Shown here piece after piece: positions 15,314 through 23,243 of a stretch of 34,886 nucleotides of DNA. The stretch lies in NCBI GenBank assembly GCA_016209985.1, contig JACQVB010000028.1:1-34886 (forward strand). The letters run 5' to 3'. Within the stretch, counting starts at the first letter, position 1; every line of letters starts with the position of its first letter. A program made the position numbers and the translations under genes. The stretch is from Gemmatimonadota bacterium. Lineage in GTDB: Bacteria; Gemmatimonadota; Gemmatimonadetes; Gemmatimonadales; GWC2-71-9. The notes below the pieces were generated by a model. That model saw only the letters and a program-made list of their open reading frames with translations, was not told where the DNA came from and ran no database searches.

Positions 15314-15556
15314 TCCGGGAAGGAAGCTGGGGGTGATGATTCCCGTAGTCGTCGTGGCGGCTGCCGCGGCGTCCTTTGACCCTTGCGGATCGTGCTTTCG
15401 GGGTTGGGAATTCTGAGCCCGACGAGGCCTTGGCCCCCGTCAAAAGTCGGATCGCCATCCACCACACGGTCGACATTTTCGTGCACGGGAGGGGCCGCGA
15501 GAAAGTCGGAGTCGCCTTCTCGAGCTTCCTCAGGCTTCCCGGCCTTCAAGTGCCGG
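15314..15556. other. Intergenic region, no gene recognised
   Basis: About 240 bp between the box cluster and the stop of the 15557 gene. Open frames exist on both strands but are Arg/Pro/Ser-rich without ribosome binding sites. A lone CCGTCAA lies at 15437-15443 with no partner at 11 bp. No hairpin terminator with a U-tract was seen. Confidence 0.5.
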
Positions 15557-15961
15557 TTAGGGTGGGTTCTTCTTCCTCGCTGAGGCCTTCTTTGCCCGGC
15601 CCGCCGCCTTTATTGCTGACTTGATCTCAACGATGGTTACGGTGCCCAGCTCGGGAGAAACCCAGGTGATGTCCGACTTTGTCAGTTGGAGGGCCTGGAT
15701 CGCATCTCGCAGCTGGCGACGGGCATCCGACAAGGTACGCGCCTTGACCCAGAGCTGAGTGCCAGGTTTTGGGGAATGCACGTGCCGGATGAGGGCCATG
15801 ACATCTCCGGATGGCCCTCCGAAAACGCTCTCGTGCAGTGAATCGAGATCGTCTTCCCCGGCTTCAAAGATGAGGCCGTTCTTGTCGGCAAGCTCGTCTG
15901 GTTCCAATCCTATGACTGCTATTGGAGCGTATCCAGACCAATCCACTGCCTGTCGATCCAT
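15557..15961 (-). CDS. Hypothetical protein with Lys/Ala-rich tail
   Basis: A 134-residue acidic protein with a basic tail (AIKAAGRAKKASARKKNPP). No family recognised. The body (GLEPDELADKNGLIFEAGEDDLDSLHESVFGG) has balanced composition, unlike a shadow frame. ATG 15961 follows AAGGA at 5 nt and is preferred. ATG 16003 is in frame, has no ribosome binding site and would overlap the upstream gene by 25 bp. It is probably cotranscribed with the hypothetical gene at 15979-16272. The patch is less GC-rich in appearance than its surroundings, which may indicate acquired DNA. Confidence 0.65.
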   Translation of the reverse strand: MDRQAVDWSGYAPIAVIGLEPDELADKNGLIFEAGEDDLDSLHESVFGGPSGDVMALIRHVHSPKPGTQLWVKARTLSDARRQLRDAIQALQLTKSDITWVSPELGTVTIVEIKSAIKAAGRAKKASARKKNPP

Positions 15962-15978
15962 ATGGATCCTTATCCGGC

Positions 15979-16272
15979 TCACTTCTGGAGATTTCTTACC
16001 CATCGTACCGACAATTTGGCAAAGCCGTCCTCAATTACAACCCCGGGCCGCGGTCGCCGCCACTCCGCGTGGCCGGGTGGACTTCCAGGTTCGGGTGGTA
16101 CATCCGTGTCGAACTCAATCCCTCGCAGCCCGGGCGGCAAACGCCCCACGTACGCCTTGACGGCCGGTGGACCGCCGTATCGAGACTCTTTTCCCCAGAT
16201 CTCACGACTCTGCTCCTGCTTCAGAGCAACTTCTGGAGTCTGAGTCGTCGAAGCGAGGCGATGAAAGATCAT
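15979..16272 (-). CDS. Small hypothetical protein
   Basis: A 97-residue frame with ordinary protein composition (VKAYVGRLPPGLRGIEFDTD, then VPPEPGSPPGHAEWRRPRPG and VVIEDGFAKLSV). It reads like a compact beta-rich protein, and I do not recognise a domain. ATG 16272 has AGGG 5 nt upstream. It ends 17 bp before the preferred start of the next gene on the same strand, so the two look like a small operon. Several other frames are open across the same DNA, so the call is moderate. Confidence 0.45.
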   Translation of the reverse strand: MIFHRLASTTQTPEVALKQEQSREIWGKESRYGGPPAVKAYVGRLPPGLRGIEFDTDVPPEPGSPPGHAEWRRPRPGVVIEDGFAKLSVRWVRNLQK

Positions 16273-16450
16273 CCGACCCTAAGGCGAGGATTCTGGCCCC
16301 GATGGGAAGCCGCACGTCACATACAGGCACAAGCACCTGGTGCAAAGACATGCCTGAACACCAATAAGCTCCGACCATCAACTGGCGCTCAACACGTAAT
16401 TTGAAATTCGCTCGTGCCTGCCCTCCCCCACTGGCGCGCCCCTCTCTGCG

Positions 16451-16495
16451 GTGTCCCCAGACGCGCGGCCCTTGCGCACGGCATGGAGGGGACAC
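16451..16495. repeat. Hairpin with 8-bp inverted repeat GTGTCCCC/GGGGACAC
   Basis: GTGTCCCC at 16451-16458 and GGGGACAC at 16488-16495 are perfect inverted copies separated by 29 nt, with a smaller GCGC/GCGC inside. GGGGACACATACC resembles ends of palindromic units associated with IS200-type (RAYT) transposases, but no transposase is present. It lies 33 bp upstream of the YbaK-type start. Confidence 0.4.
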
Positions 16496-16528
16496 ATACC
16501 TAACATGAACCCCCATGCGAGAGGACCC

Positions 16529-16990
16529 ATGCCCGCCCAACAGTTGAAGCGCTTCCTCGACGACAACCAGGTCAAGTACGTCACCCTGTCTCACTCCAAG
16601 GCGTACACCGCCCAGGAGCTTGCCACGCTCGCCCACGTGCCCGGGGAGGAGTGGGCCAAGACCGTGGTGGTGAAGCTGGACGGCAAGCTGGCGATGGCAG
16701 TGATACCCGCCGGACAGAGAGTGGTGCTCGATCTGGTGAAAAAGGTCGCCGGCGCAAAAGACGTGGCACTCGCCACGGAACACGATTTCGCGGCCTCCTT
16801 CCCCGACTGCGAGCTCGGCGCGATGCCGCCGTTCGGCAACTTGTATGGCCTGGACGTCTACGTCGCGGACGCGCTTGCCGATGATGAGGAGATCGCCTTC
16901 AATGCCGGCTCCTTCAGTGAGACGGTGCGGATGCCCTATCGGGACTTTGAGCGGCTGGTGCAACCGAAGGCGGCCAGGATTTCGGCGTAG
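16529..16990 (+). CDS. YbaK/EbsC-family aminoacyl-tRNA deacylase
   Basis: A 153-residue cytoplasmic protein matching the YbaK/ProX editing fold, which hydrolyses mischarged aminoacyl-tRNA (commonly Cys- or Ala-tRNA-Pro). Visible family elements are YTAQELATLAHV, EEWAKTVVVK with the conserved Lys, MAVIPAGQRVVLD, GAMPPFGNLYG (the conserved GxxPPFG loop) and FNAGSFSETVRM near the end. Length is typical. ATG 16529 follows GAGAGGA at 3 nt. ATG 16505 is an alternative eight codons upstream. It stands alone between the hypothetical patch and the convergent BTAD gene. Which tRNA it edits cannot be told from sequence. Confidence 0.9.
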   Translation: MPAQQLKRFLDDNQVKYVTLSHSKAYTAQELATLAHVPGEEWAKTVVVKLDGKLAMAVIPAGQRVVLDLVKKVAGAKDVALATEHDFAASFPDCELGAMPPFGNLYGLDVYVADALADDEEIAFNAGSFSETVRMPYRDFERLVQPKAARISA

Positions 16991-17071
16991 CGCCGAGAAG
17001 TATCTCGCCAGCGCTCGTTGTGGGCGTGATTGGCACCGGCGGGTGCGACCAGATCGAGGGCACGGCGCAAG

Positions 17072-18976
17072 TCAAGGCCGATCTACCGCCTCAACTATCC
17101 TTTGCCGCTGCCCCGCCGTGATCATGTCCCGCTCCACCACCTCCCTCACGATCCGCGCCACGAACGCGTAGCCCCGTGGCTCGGCCACTAACCACCGCCG
17201 CCACTCCAGCTCGTCCAGCGCCGCGTTGAGAGCCTGGCCCTCCAGCCCCGTCGCTCGCCCGATCAACTGCGCTTCGACCCGGTCGCCCAGTACCGCGGTT
17301 GCGGTCAGAGCGGCCTGCGCCTCGCGGCTCAAGCGCCGAAAGCCAACCCGTATCGCCGCGACCATCGTATCGGGAAGCTCGCCGGGGAGAGTCTGATCGA
17401 GAGTCCGCAACGGCTGGGGCCAGGCGCCACTGGTCGCGTTGAGGTCGAGTCCCGCCGCGACCGCGTGGCAGATCTCCACCGCCAGTAGCGGAAGTCCAGC
17501 GGAGTCGGCCCCGATTCTCCGAGCCAGCCGGTCGGCCTCCTCGGCCGAATACGATGGCAAGGCCCAGTGTGCCAGGGCGCGAAGCGAGTCGGCCCCGAGA
17601 GCCGAAAGCGACACGCTGATACCCGGAATGTCTCGCCCGATCCGGGTGCGAAGCTCCCCCAGCTTGGAAGCGGACGGCTCGGAACTGGTCCCGAAAAGAA
17701 TCAGAATCGGCGCGCCCGCGAGATCGCGTGCGATCGCTTCGAGAACCTCGTAGGATGGCTCGTCAACCCAGTGCGCATCGTCGATAATCATCAATACCGG
17801 CCGCTCGACGCTCGTCGCCCGCAGGATTTCACTAAGGGCGGGGCCGGGTTTCCAGGGGTCCTCATCGCGTGCGGCCTTGGGAAAACGTTCCGCCCACTCC
17901 GTGATCTGGCCGGTGAGTGCGGCCAGCGCGGACGGATGAGTACCGGCCACCCCCGGCGCATCGAGCAACCCGCCACGCGCCAGGCCGAGCACCGCGCTCA
18001 ACGGGTGATCCAGATCGGCCGCGACCGCGCGCATCGAGAGACAGGTTCCCCCTTCCAGTGCCACTCGCGCGATCACCTCTTCGGCAAGTCTGGTCTTCCC
18101 CGCCCCGGCATCGGCCTCGATCACGACCATTCCGAGTCGCCCGGAGGCGGCCTCTCGCCACTGTTCCAGGATTGCCGACAATTCTCGCTCCCGACCCACC
18201 AACGGAGCGCGCTTCCAATCGACGCCTCCGCCGTCACTGAGCGCCTCTTGTGGCAGGTGCCATTCCCGGGCGGCCCGCAGGCGATTCGCCAGGGCCTCGG
18301 TTTCCGGATCGATGTGCCCATCCCGTTCCTTCTTTGCGCTGGCCGAGAAGTGAGCGAACAGATCCAACGCCGCCGACCGGTCGCCGGCCAGTGCCAAACC
18401 GCGCATGAGGGTGCGCACCGCGCGATCGGACAGGGGCTCGAGCTTCAGGGCGCGACGCGCCGGCTCCTCGGCTCCGGCAGTATCGCCCGCCGCCAACCGC
18501 TGCTCGGCGCAGCGCACCAATGCGTCGATCGCTCGCATCCGCCACTGCAGCCGCTCGGCGGTGAGCCAGTCCTCGAAGGGGGATGCGTCCGGCACGCTGA
18601 ACCCTTCGAGAAACTCACCGGCCACTAGTCGTGCGGCACCCGCCCAATCTCCCGCCTTCGCCAGGTGATCGAAGCGGTCGGTGTCCAGCTCTATCGTGCC
18701 ATCCACCAACTGGATCTGATCCCCCTCCGCCTTTACCTGTGACTCCCCGGCTAACCGGCGCAGGACCCGAACTGCCTCGCGCAACGAATGCCGGGCGGCC
18801 GACTCGTCCTTTTCACTCCACAGCAGGCCGATCGCATGGTCGCGGGTGCAACGGTGAGTCGAGGCGCGGGCAAGGTACAGCAGCAGCGCGAGATTCTTTT
18901 TCCACAGCAGCTCGGGCGGCGCCGGCGCCTGATCCACCGATACCTCCACCGGGCCCAGCGTGCGGCAGTAGATCAT
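17072..18976 (-). CDS. BTAD-domain transcriptional activator with AAA ATPase module
   Basis: A 634-residue regulator. Residues ~3-95 form a winged-helix DNA-binding domain of the SARP type (LLLYLARAS, IGLLWSEKDESAARHSLREAV). Residues ~98-240 form the helical BTAD domain. Residues ~258-600 form an AAA_16-type STAND ATPase with Walker A ADAGAGKT at 288-295 and Walker B-like VLMIIDDAHW. No C-terminal TPR or LuxR domain follows, so the protein is short for a STAND regulator. ATG 18976 overlaps the kinase stop by 4 bp (ATGA), and the six residues before it in the open frame are dismissed. Coupling implies that the kinase may phosphorylate or signal to this activator. Targets are unknown. Confidence 0.88.
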   Translation of the reverse strand: MIYCRTLGPVEVSVDQAPAPPELLWKKNLALLLYLARASTHRCTRDHAIGLLWSEKDESAARHSLREAVRVLRRLAGESQVKAEGDQIQLVDGTIELDTDRFDHLAKAGDWAGAARLVAGEFLEGFSVPDASPFEDWLTAERLQWRMRAIDALVRCAEQRLAAGDTAGAEEPARRALKLEPLSDRAVRTLMRGLALAGDRSAALDLFAHFSASAKKERDGHIDPETEALANRLRAAREWHLPQEALSDGGGVDWKRAPLVGRERELSAILEQWREAASGRLGMVVIEADAGAGKTRLAEEVIARVALEGGTCLSMRAVAADLDHPLSAVLGLARGGLLDAPGVAGTHPSALAALTGQITEWAERFPKAARDEDPWKPGPALSEILRATSVERPVLMIIDDAHWVDEPSYEVLEAIARDLAGAPILILFGTSSEPSASKLGELRTRIGRDIPGISVSLSALGADSLRALAHWALPSYSAEEADRLARRIGADSAGLPLLAVEICHAVAAGLDLNATSGAWPQPLRTLDQTLPGELPDTMVAAIRVGFRRLSREAQAALTATAVLGDRVEAQLIGRATGLEGQALNAALDELEWRRWLVAEPRGYAFVARIVREVVERDMITAGQRQRIVEAVDRP

Positions 18977-21753
18977 TGGCTGGAGATTCCGCACCCGAGT
19001 CGAATGGTCCGCTCGCGAGCGCTATCGGCGCGTGCCGCGTACGGCGGGGCGCCCACGGCCCAGTGGCGTGCGACCCCCTGGTACGCCGCGCATGATTCGC
19101 CGCGCTGGGACGCTCCATCGAGCAACCGCCCCAAACGCCAGCGCGCCAGCGTACCGAACGCCCAATCGACTTCGGCCGCCTGTGGCAGGCCGGTCGGCAA
19201 TCCCATGAGATCGGTGTGCTGGTACCAGCGCAGCTCCCGGCTCGCTCCCTCGATGTCGCCCAGCCGCCCGCGCCATTGGGCGCGCTCCAGCCGCGCGACC
19301 GTGCGATAGAACGGATCCACATGCCGCGCGGTTGAATCCACCTCGATCGCGTCCGTCCGCGCCAATGCTTCCCTGAGCTGACCGGACGCCGCCAGCGAAT
19401 CGGCCTGGAGAAATAACAGCAGCGGCAAGGCCTCCTGATTCTCCCTCAGCACCGAGTAATCGCGGCCTGGCGTCGAACGAACGGGCGAACGGTGGATCAA
19501 CAGAGTGCTCATCCATATCGCGCGCCAGCGAAGAGGCTCCGCAGCACCCGGAGCGGCGAACCGGCCGAGCGCGTCCGTCGCGGCCTCCACTGAAACGGCG
19601 CCGGGATCGAGCAAGGCGATGGCGCCTTCCAGCTCGGCGGTGAAGAGTGCGATCTCGGCCTCGGGAGAGAGGTCTGCCAGGCGCCGCGCGGTTTCCCGCG
19701 CTCGTTGCAGCTGCCCCGTCGCGACCAGTCCCAGCACTTCGGCAATGAGACCGGAGCGTCGAAGATCCTGGGATGCAGCCGACGAGGAGATAGCTCGCCC
19801 CAGCGCGATCGCGCCGCGGGGTGCGTCGAACGCGGGGAGCAGTCGCGGGCCTGCGCCGAAATCCGGGTAGTCGCGCGAGGCAGAATCGGTGAACAGTCGT
19901 TCGTTGCGGAGCGCTGCCTGCTCGGCAGAGAGGAATCGCCAGGCAAAACCAAGATCCAGCAGCGACCGCAGGACTCGAGTGAAGGGATCGCGGACCACAC
20001 CGCGACGATCGAGCGCGGCGAGCGCGGCGACGGCTCCCGCCGAATCGCCTTCGGCAGTGAAAACCCACGCGAGATGCTCCCATGCGGGGCCGAAGTCGCG
20101 ACGCAGCCGGACCGCGGTTTCGAACGGCGCAATGGCCTCAGCCCGCCGGCGGCCCACGAGCGGTCCCCGGTGAAACAGCTCATCACCTTCCTGGAACCAC
20201 GCGAGCAGGAACCTGGGCGACCGCTCGGTGACGCCGCGGAGGGTGTCGAGACGCGGCGCCAGCGGCAGTTGCGTCGCCCGTATCAGACCTTGATACCAGG
20301 GAGGAAAGGAATCGATGTGCGCCAGGAACCGCCGGACCCGCGCCGGGTCGTGCTGCTGGCTCAGCCATCGCTCTATGTCATTGACCCGCCAGGAGCAGAG
20401 CCAGCAGGTCGAGTCGGTGGCCTCGGCCAGCAGGTACGCGCGGTACGCCTCGCCCCACTTGGCCGCTCCCACCAGTTGCTCCGCTTCCAGAAACCGCGCC
20501 AGGCCCGGAGCGCTGCGGGGCAACGCCCGCGTTGGGAGGGATGGTGCCAGGGGGCTGCGCGCGTCCCATACCGCGAGGAGGATGCGATAGGCCAGAGAAT
20601 CCGCCAACGCGGTCCAGGCATCGAACGGAACCGCGATCTCCGCCGCGTCGATCCTCCCGGCGGGGTGAGACAGCCTGGCGCGTATGGCACCGTCTCGTAT
20701 CTCGACCCGAACCGCAGCGTTCACCGAAGGAGTCATCTGGAACAATGCGCGCGACTCCGCGACCCGGAAATCCGGATGGCCGCTCAACTCCGCCCGCAGC
20801 CGACTCTCCAGCGAGTCACCGATCCAGCGGTTTCTGGGATCTCCGACGAATGCAATGCTGGGAACGGCGACGGCGACGGCGCCCGCGGACGCGGCCGGTG
20901 GACGTACCCGTGCAACGGTGAAGGAGGCGGCTGCTCCCGCCACCAGGCCCCCGAGCGTAAGCAGGGCGGCGCGCCCTGCGTAGCGCCTGGCGCGAGTCCG
21001 CCAGAGCGCGCGACGAAAGCTTCGGGCATCGGGCCACCGGTCCTCGGGTAACGGCGCTAATGCGCGACGGAGAACGCGAGCCACCGAGCGGGGAACGCGA
21101 CTCCAGTCGGTCTTCTCTCCCAGCGCCGGGGGTCGCACTCCAGTGTGCGCCTCATAGAGCAGCAGCCCGACGGCGAAGATGTCGGATTGAGGGGTGACGG
21201 GACCCCCCGTCATCTGCTCGGGGGACATATAGGCCGGTGTGCCTTGGCCCGCCGAATCAACCGAGGGCGGGCGGGCAATCCCAAAATCGGCCAGCAGGGT
21301 TCGATGACCCAAGAGGAAAACATTGGCGGGCTTGATGTCTCGATGGACCACCCCGGCCTGGTGCACCGCCTCCAAACCGTCCAACAGGTCACGCCCGAGT
21401 TTGAGCGCATCAGGCGGGGCGAGCGGGCCGCGACGTAACCGGTCGTGCAGCGTCTCGCCCTCCACCAGCTCCATGATGTAGTAGAAGAGTCCCGCCGCTT
21501 CCCCTGCCCGGTAGACCGTCACGATATGGGGATGCCGCAGGCTGGCGAGGATACGCGCTTCGCGGAGAAAGGACTCGGTCGCCTGAGCCGTGGCGAGCTC
21601 CGGGCGGATGATCTTGACCGCAACCAGGCGATCGAGTGTCAAGTCGCGGGCCAGGAACACGATCCCCATGCCCCCGCTGGCGAGCTCTCGCTCGACGCGG
21701 TAGTCCGGCGACAGCGCTTCCTGCAACCGTTCGAGCAGCGGAGAAGGCGTCAT
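18973..21753 (-). CDS. Membrane Ser/Thr protein kinase with extracytoplasmic TPR-like region
   Basis: A 926-residue Hanks-type kinase. The glycine loop is ASGGMGIVFLA (~25-35), ATP-anchoring Lys is K47, catalytic HRD is 137-139 (HRDIKPANV), DFG Asp is D156, and the activation segment is GTPAYMSPEQ. One TM helix (~261-281) follows. An extracytoplasmic region of ~640 residues contains alpha-solenoid/TPR-like repeats rather than PASTA domains. Starts at ATG 21753 and GTG 21768 are both possible with weak ribosome binding sites. ATG 21753 gives MTPSPLLERLQEAL, a common opening for such kinases. It is the first gene of an operon with the BTAD regulator. It diverges from a truncated nuclease-like gene whose missing 5' end coincides with the kinase start. 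Confidence 0.92.
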   Translation of the reverse strand: MTPSPLLERLQEALSPDYRVERELASGGMGIVFLARDLTLDRLVAVKIIRPELATAQATESFLREARILASLRHPHIVTVYRAGEAAGLFYYIMELVEGETLHDRLRRGPLAPPDALKLGRDLLDGLEAVHQAGVVHRDIKPANVFLLGHRTLLADFGIARPPSVDSAGQGTPAYMSPEQMTGGPVTPQSDIFAVGLLLYEAHTGVRPPALGEKTDWSRVPRSVARVLRRALAPLPEDRWPDARSFRRALWRTRARRYAGRAALLTLGGLVAGAAASFTVARVRPPAASAGAVAVAVPSIAFVGDPRNRWIGDSLESRLRAELSGHPDFRVAESRALFQMTPSVNAAVRVEIRDGAIRARLSHPAGRIDAAEIAVPFDAWTALADSLAYRILLAVWDARSPLAPSLPTRALPRSAPGLARFLEAEQLVGAAKWGEAYRAYLLAEATDSTCWLCSWRVNDIERWLSQQHDPARVRRFLAHIDSFPPWYQGLIRATQLPLAPRLDTLRGVTERSPRFLLAWFQEGDELFHRGPLVGRRRAEAIAPFETAVRLRRDFGPAWEHLAWVFTAEGDSAGAVAALAALDRRGVVRDPFTRVLRSLLDLGFAWRFLSAEQAALRNERLFTDSASRDYPDFGAGPRLLPAFDAPRGAIALGRAISSSAASQDLRRSGLIAEVLGLVATGQLQRARETARRLADLSPEAEIALFTAELEGAIALLDPGAVSVEAATDALGRFAAPGAAEPLRWRAIWMSTLLIHRSPVRSTPGRDYSVLRENQEALPLLLFLQADSLAASGQLREALARTDAIEVDSTARHVDPFYRTVARLERAQWRGRLGDIEGASRELRWYQHTDLMGLPTGLPQAAEVDWAFGTLARWRLGRLLDGASQRGESCAAYQGVARHWAVGAPPYAARADSARERTIRLGCGISSQ

Positions 21754-21802
21754 GTGATGGCGGTCCACGCAAACGTGCGACTTCTGCGGACCTTCGGCAA
21801 GC

Positions 21803-22453
21803 CGGGCTTACCGGTTTGCCGCCACGGTGAAAAACATCGAGGCTTCGCCGGTACCCGGCATCCGGCTCATCGACTACGACGCTCTTCTGGTGGACGCCAC
21901 CCGCGTCACGGTCCAGGATGCGGGCGGCCAGAACTTCGCGGTGAATCTGGGCGTAGTGGCGCCGGGCGTGGAGCTCAAGCGGGGATGGGTTTGGGCCAGC
22001 ACCATTATCGATGGCCAACCCTACTTTTTCGCCAGCACCCATCTCGAGGGTAGCGCTCCCGGCATGCCGGAGTTACTGGCCGCCCAGGCTTCGGAGTTGG
22101 CCGGGTTCGTTCCGACTGACGTGCCGGTTATCGCCCTGGGGGACTTCAACGACAAACCTGGCTCGCTCATGTACCGAGCGATGACGGCGAACGGCTTCAC
22201 CGATGGGTGGCGAGACCTGCGTCCCGGTGTTGCCGGGTTTACCTGCTGCCATCTGTCGGATTTGACTGACCACGTGGCCGACTTGATCCAGCGGATCGAT
22301 TACGTGTTCACCCGAGGAGTGGGAACCGCCAGGACCGGATTGCAGGGGAACATCGGACTGATTGGCGAGGTCCCTGCCGACCGCATTGCCGGGTCGCTGC
22401 ACACGATTTGGCCGTCGGATCACGGCGGCCTACTGGTGAGTCTGCTGAACTAG
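21803..22453 (+). pseudogene. 5'-truncated endonuclease/exonuclease/phosphatase-family remnant
   Basis: The frame encodes the C-terminal two thirds of an EEP-fold secreted phosphoesterase. It has RGWVWASTIIDGQPYFFAST with HLE (active-site His), ALGDFNDKPGS (Asp/Asn) and SDHGGLLVS (Asp-His). The N-terminal part, which carries the metal-binding Asn and Glu and would include a signal peptide, is missing. Homology-like sequence begins about 21803 (AYRFAATVKNIEAS). Just upstream, another frame continues in style (LLRTFGKPGLP), suggesting a frameshift near 21800. The first in-frame start is GTG 21827, without a ribosome binding site. The break falls at the kinase gene start, which suggests a rearrangement. 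A residual short protein from 21827 cannot be excluded, but it would lack essential residues. Confidence 0.65.
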
Positions 22454-22462
22454 GGCCTGAAC

Positions 22463-22560
22463 GTTGTGAGAGTTGGAAGCGTTGAAAGGGTTGAAAGGAG
22501 GTAAGGGCTACAACGGAAGCGACCCTTACAACCCTTATGACCCTTGCAACCCTTACAACC
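22463..22560. repeat. Inverted arrays of a 9-bp tandem repeat at a convergent junction
   Basis: Left arm: GTTGTGAGA, GTTGGAAGC, GTTGAAAGG, GTTGAAAGG, AGGTAAGGG (22463-22507). Right arm: CCCTTACAA, CCCTTATGA, CCCTTGCAA, CCCTTACAA (22523-22558). The opposite strand of the right arm reads TTGTAAGGG units, the same theme as the left arm. The element fills the whole gap between the EEP remnant stop (22453) and the stop of the convergent gene (22567). It can form a hairpin and may terminate both transcripts. Confidence 0.8.
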
Positions 22561-22566
22561 TGTTCC

Positions 22567-23184
22567 TCAGCGAATCGGCACCACTTTGAACTCCGAAACC
22601 TCCAGATCGAGCCCCGCGTCGAGCTTGAGCCCCATGACGCCTTCAGCGCGCACCGTTGCCCGGCTCATGCTGTGTACTTTGACGTCGTTCACGAAGTAAT
22701 CCAACCGGAGAGGATGGACCTCGAGTCGCAACCGATAGGTCACCACCTCCCCCGCGGTAGTCGTGATCGCCGGGTGGTACATCCAGGGGACCAGCCCGTG
22801 CTCTTCGCGACCCTCATGCAGCCCTACCAGGAAGCGGCCGTCAGGTCGAATCTGAAACGTGAGATACGCGGGACGCTGTTTCTCGAGGTCGCGTCCCCCC
22901 ACAAACATTCCGAATCCGTTTCTCGCGGCGCCGGGAAGCAAAGTGGCCTCCAGAGACACGCTGAAGGCTTTCTTTTCGACCATCGTCGTGTCCCACCAAA
23001 GACCGTTATCCGTGGTGGTGACGTGCCAGCCACCAGGCGTGACCCAGATCTGCGCGGTCGTGTCGGGCCCGCCGTTCAAGAGCCGGGACTTCCAGCCTGG
23101 CGGGCTGGTTCGCGGGGCGCCCTGAGCGGAGGACACGGAAGGGACGGCGAGGATCGTGAGGATCAGCATGGCGGTGGAGCGCAT
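22567..23184 (-). CDS. Secreted protein, possibly jelly-roll (DUF1080/LamG-like)
   Basis: A 205-residue exported protein with a signal peptide at 1-20 (MLILTILAVPSVSSAQ). The mature part alternates beta strands: AFSVSLEATLL, FGMFVGGRD, AYLTFQIRPDGRFLVGLHEG, VVTYRLRLEVHPLRLDYFVNDVKVH, then GVMGLKLDAGLDLEVSEFKV at the end. This order matches the concanavalin-like fold of DUF1080 (3-keto-disaccharide hydrolase) and LamG proteins. I see no catalytic residues to assign, and binding of a sugar or polymer is only possible. It lies 59 bp after the TPR gene on the same strand and ends at the 9-bp repeat element. Confidence 0.78.
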   Translation of the reverse strand: MRSTAMLILTILAVPSVSSAQGAPRTSPPGWKSRLLNGGPDTTAQIWVTPGGWHVTTTDNGLWWDTTMVEKKAFSVSLEATLLPGAARNGFGMFVGGRDLEKQRPAYLTFQIRPDGRFLVGLHEGREEHGLVPWMYHPAITTTAGEVVTYRLRLEVHPLRLDYFVNDVKVHSMSRATVRAEGVMGLKLDAGLDLEVSEFKVVPIR

Positions 23185-23243
23185 GGCGAAAGATCGTTGC
23201 TGGTACAGCCATCCGCATCCTGCCTCGCACGGGGGCGCGGAGA

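Noticed and set aside
15277-15549. 90-codon minus frame upstream of the RND operon
   Set aside because: It runs through the operator boxes, is Arg/Pro-rich and has no ribosome binding site.
16202-16963. 253-codon minus frame over the YbaK-type gene
   Set aside because: Complement of the YbaK-type coding sequence, no family features, His/Gly/Val-rich shadow composition.
17034-17048. Hairpin GCACC/GGTGC after the YbaK-type gene as terminator
   Set aside because: A 5-bp stem without a U-tract in GC-rich DNA is not distinguishable from chance.
17008-17119. Short plus-strand frame reading like a lipoprotein (VGVIGTGGCDQIEG)
   Set aside because: Only ~30 codons with a GTG start, no ribosome binding site, and half of it overlaps the BTAD 3' end. 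Probably coincidence.
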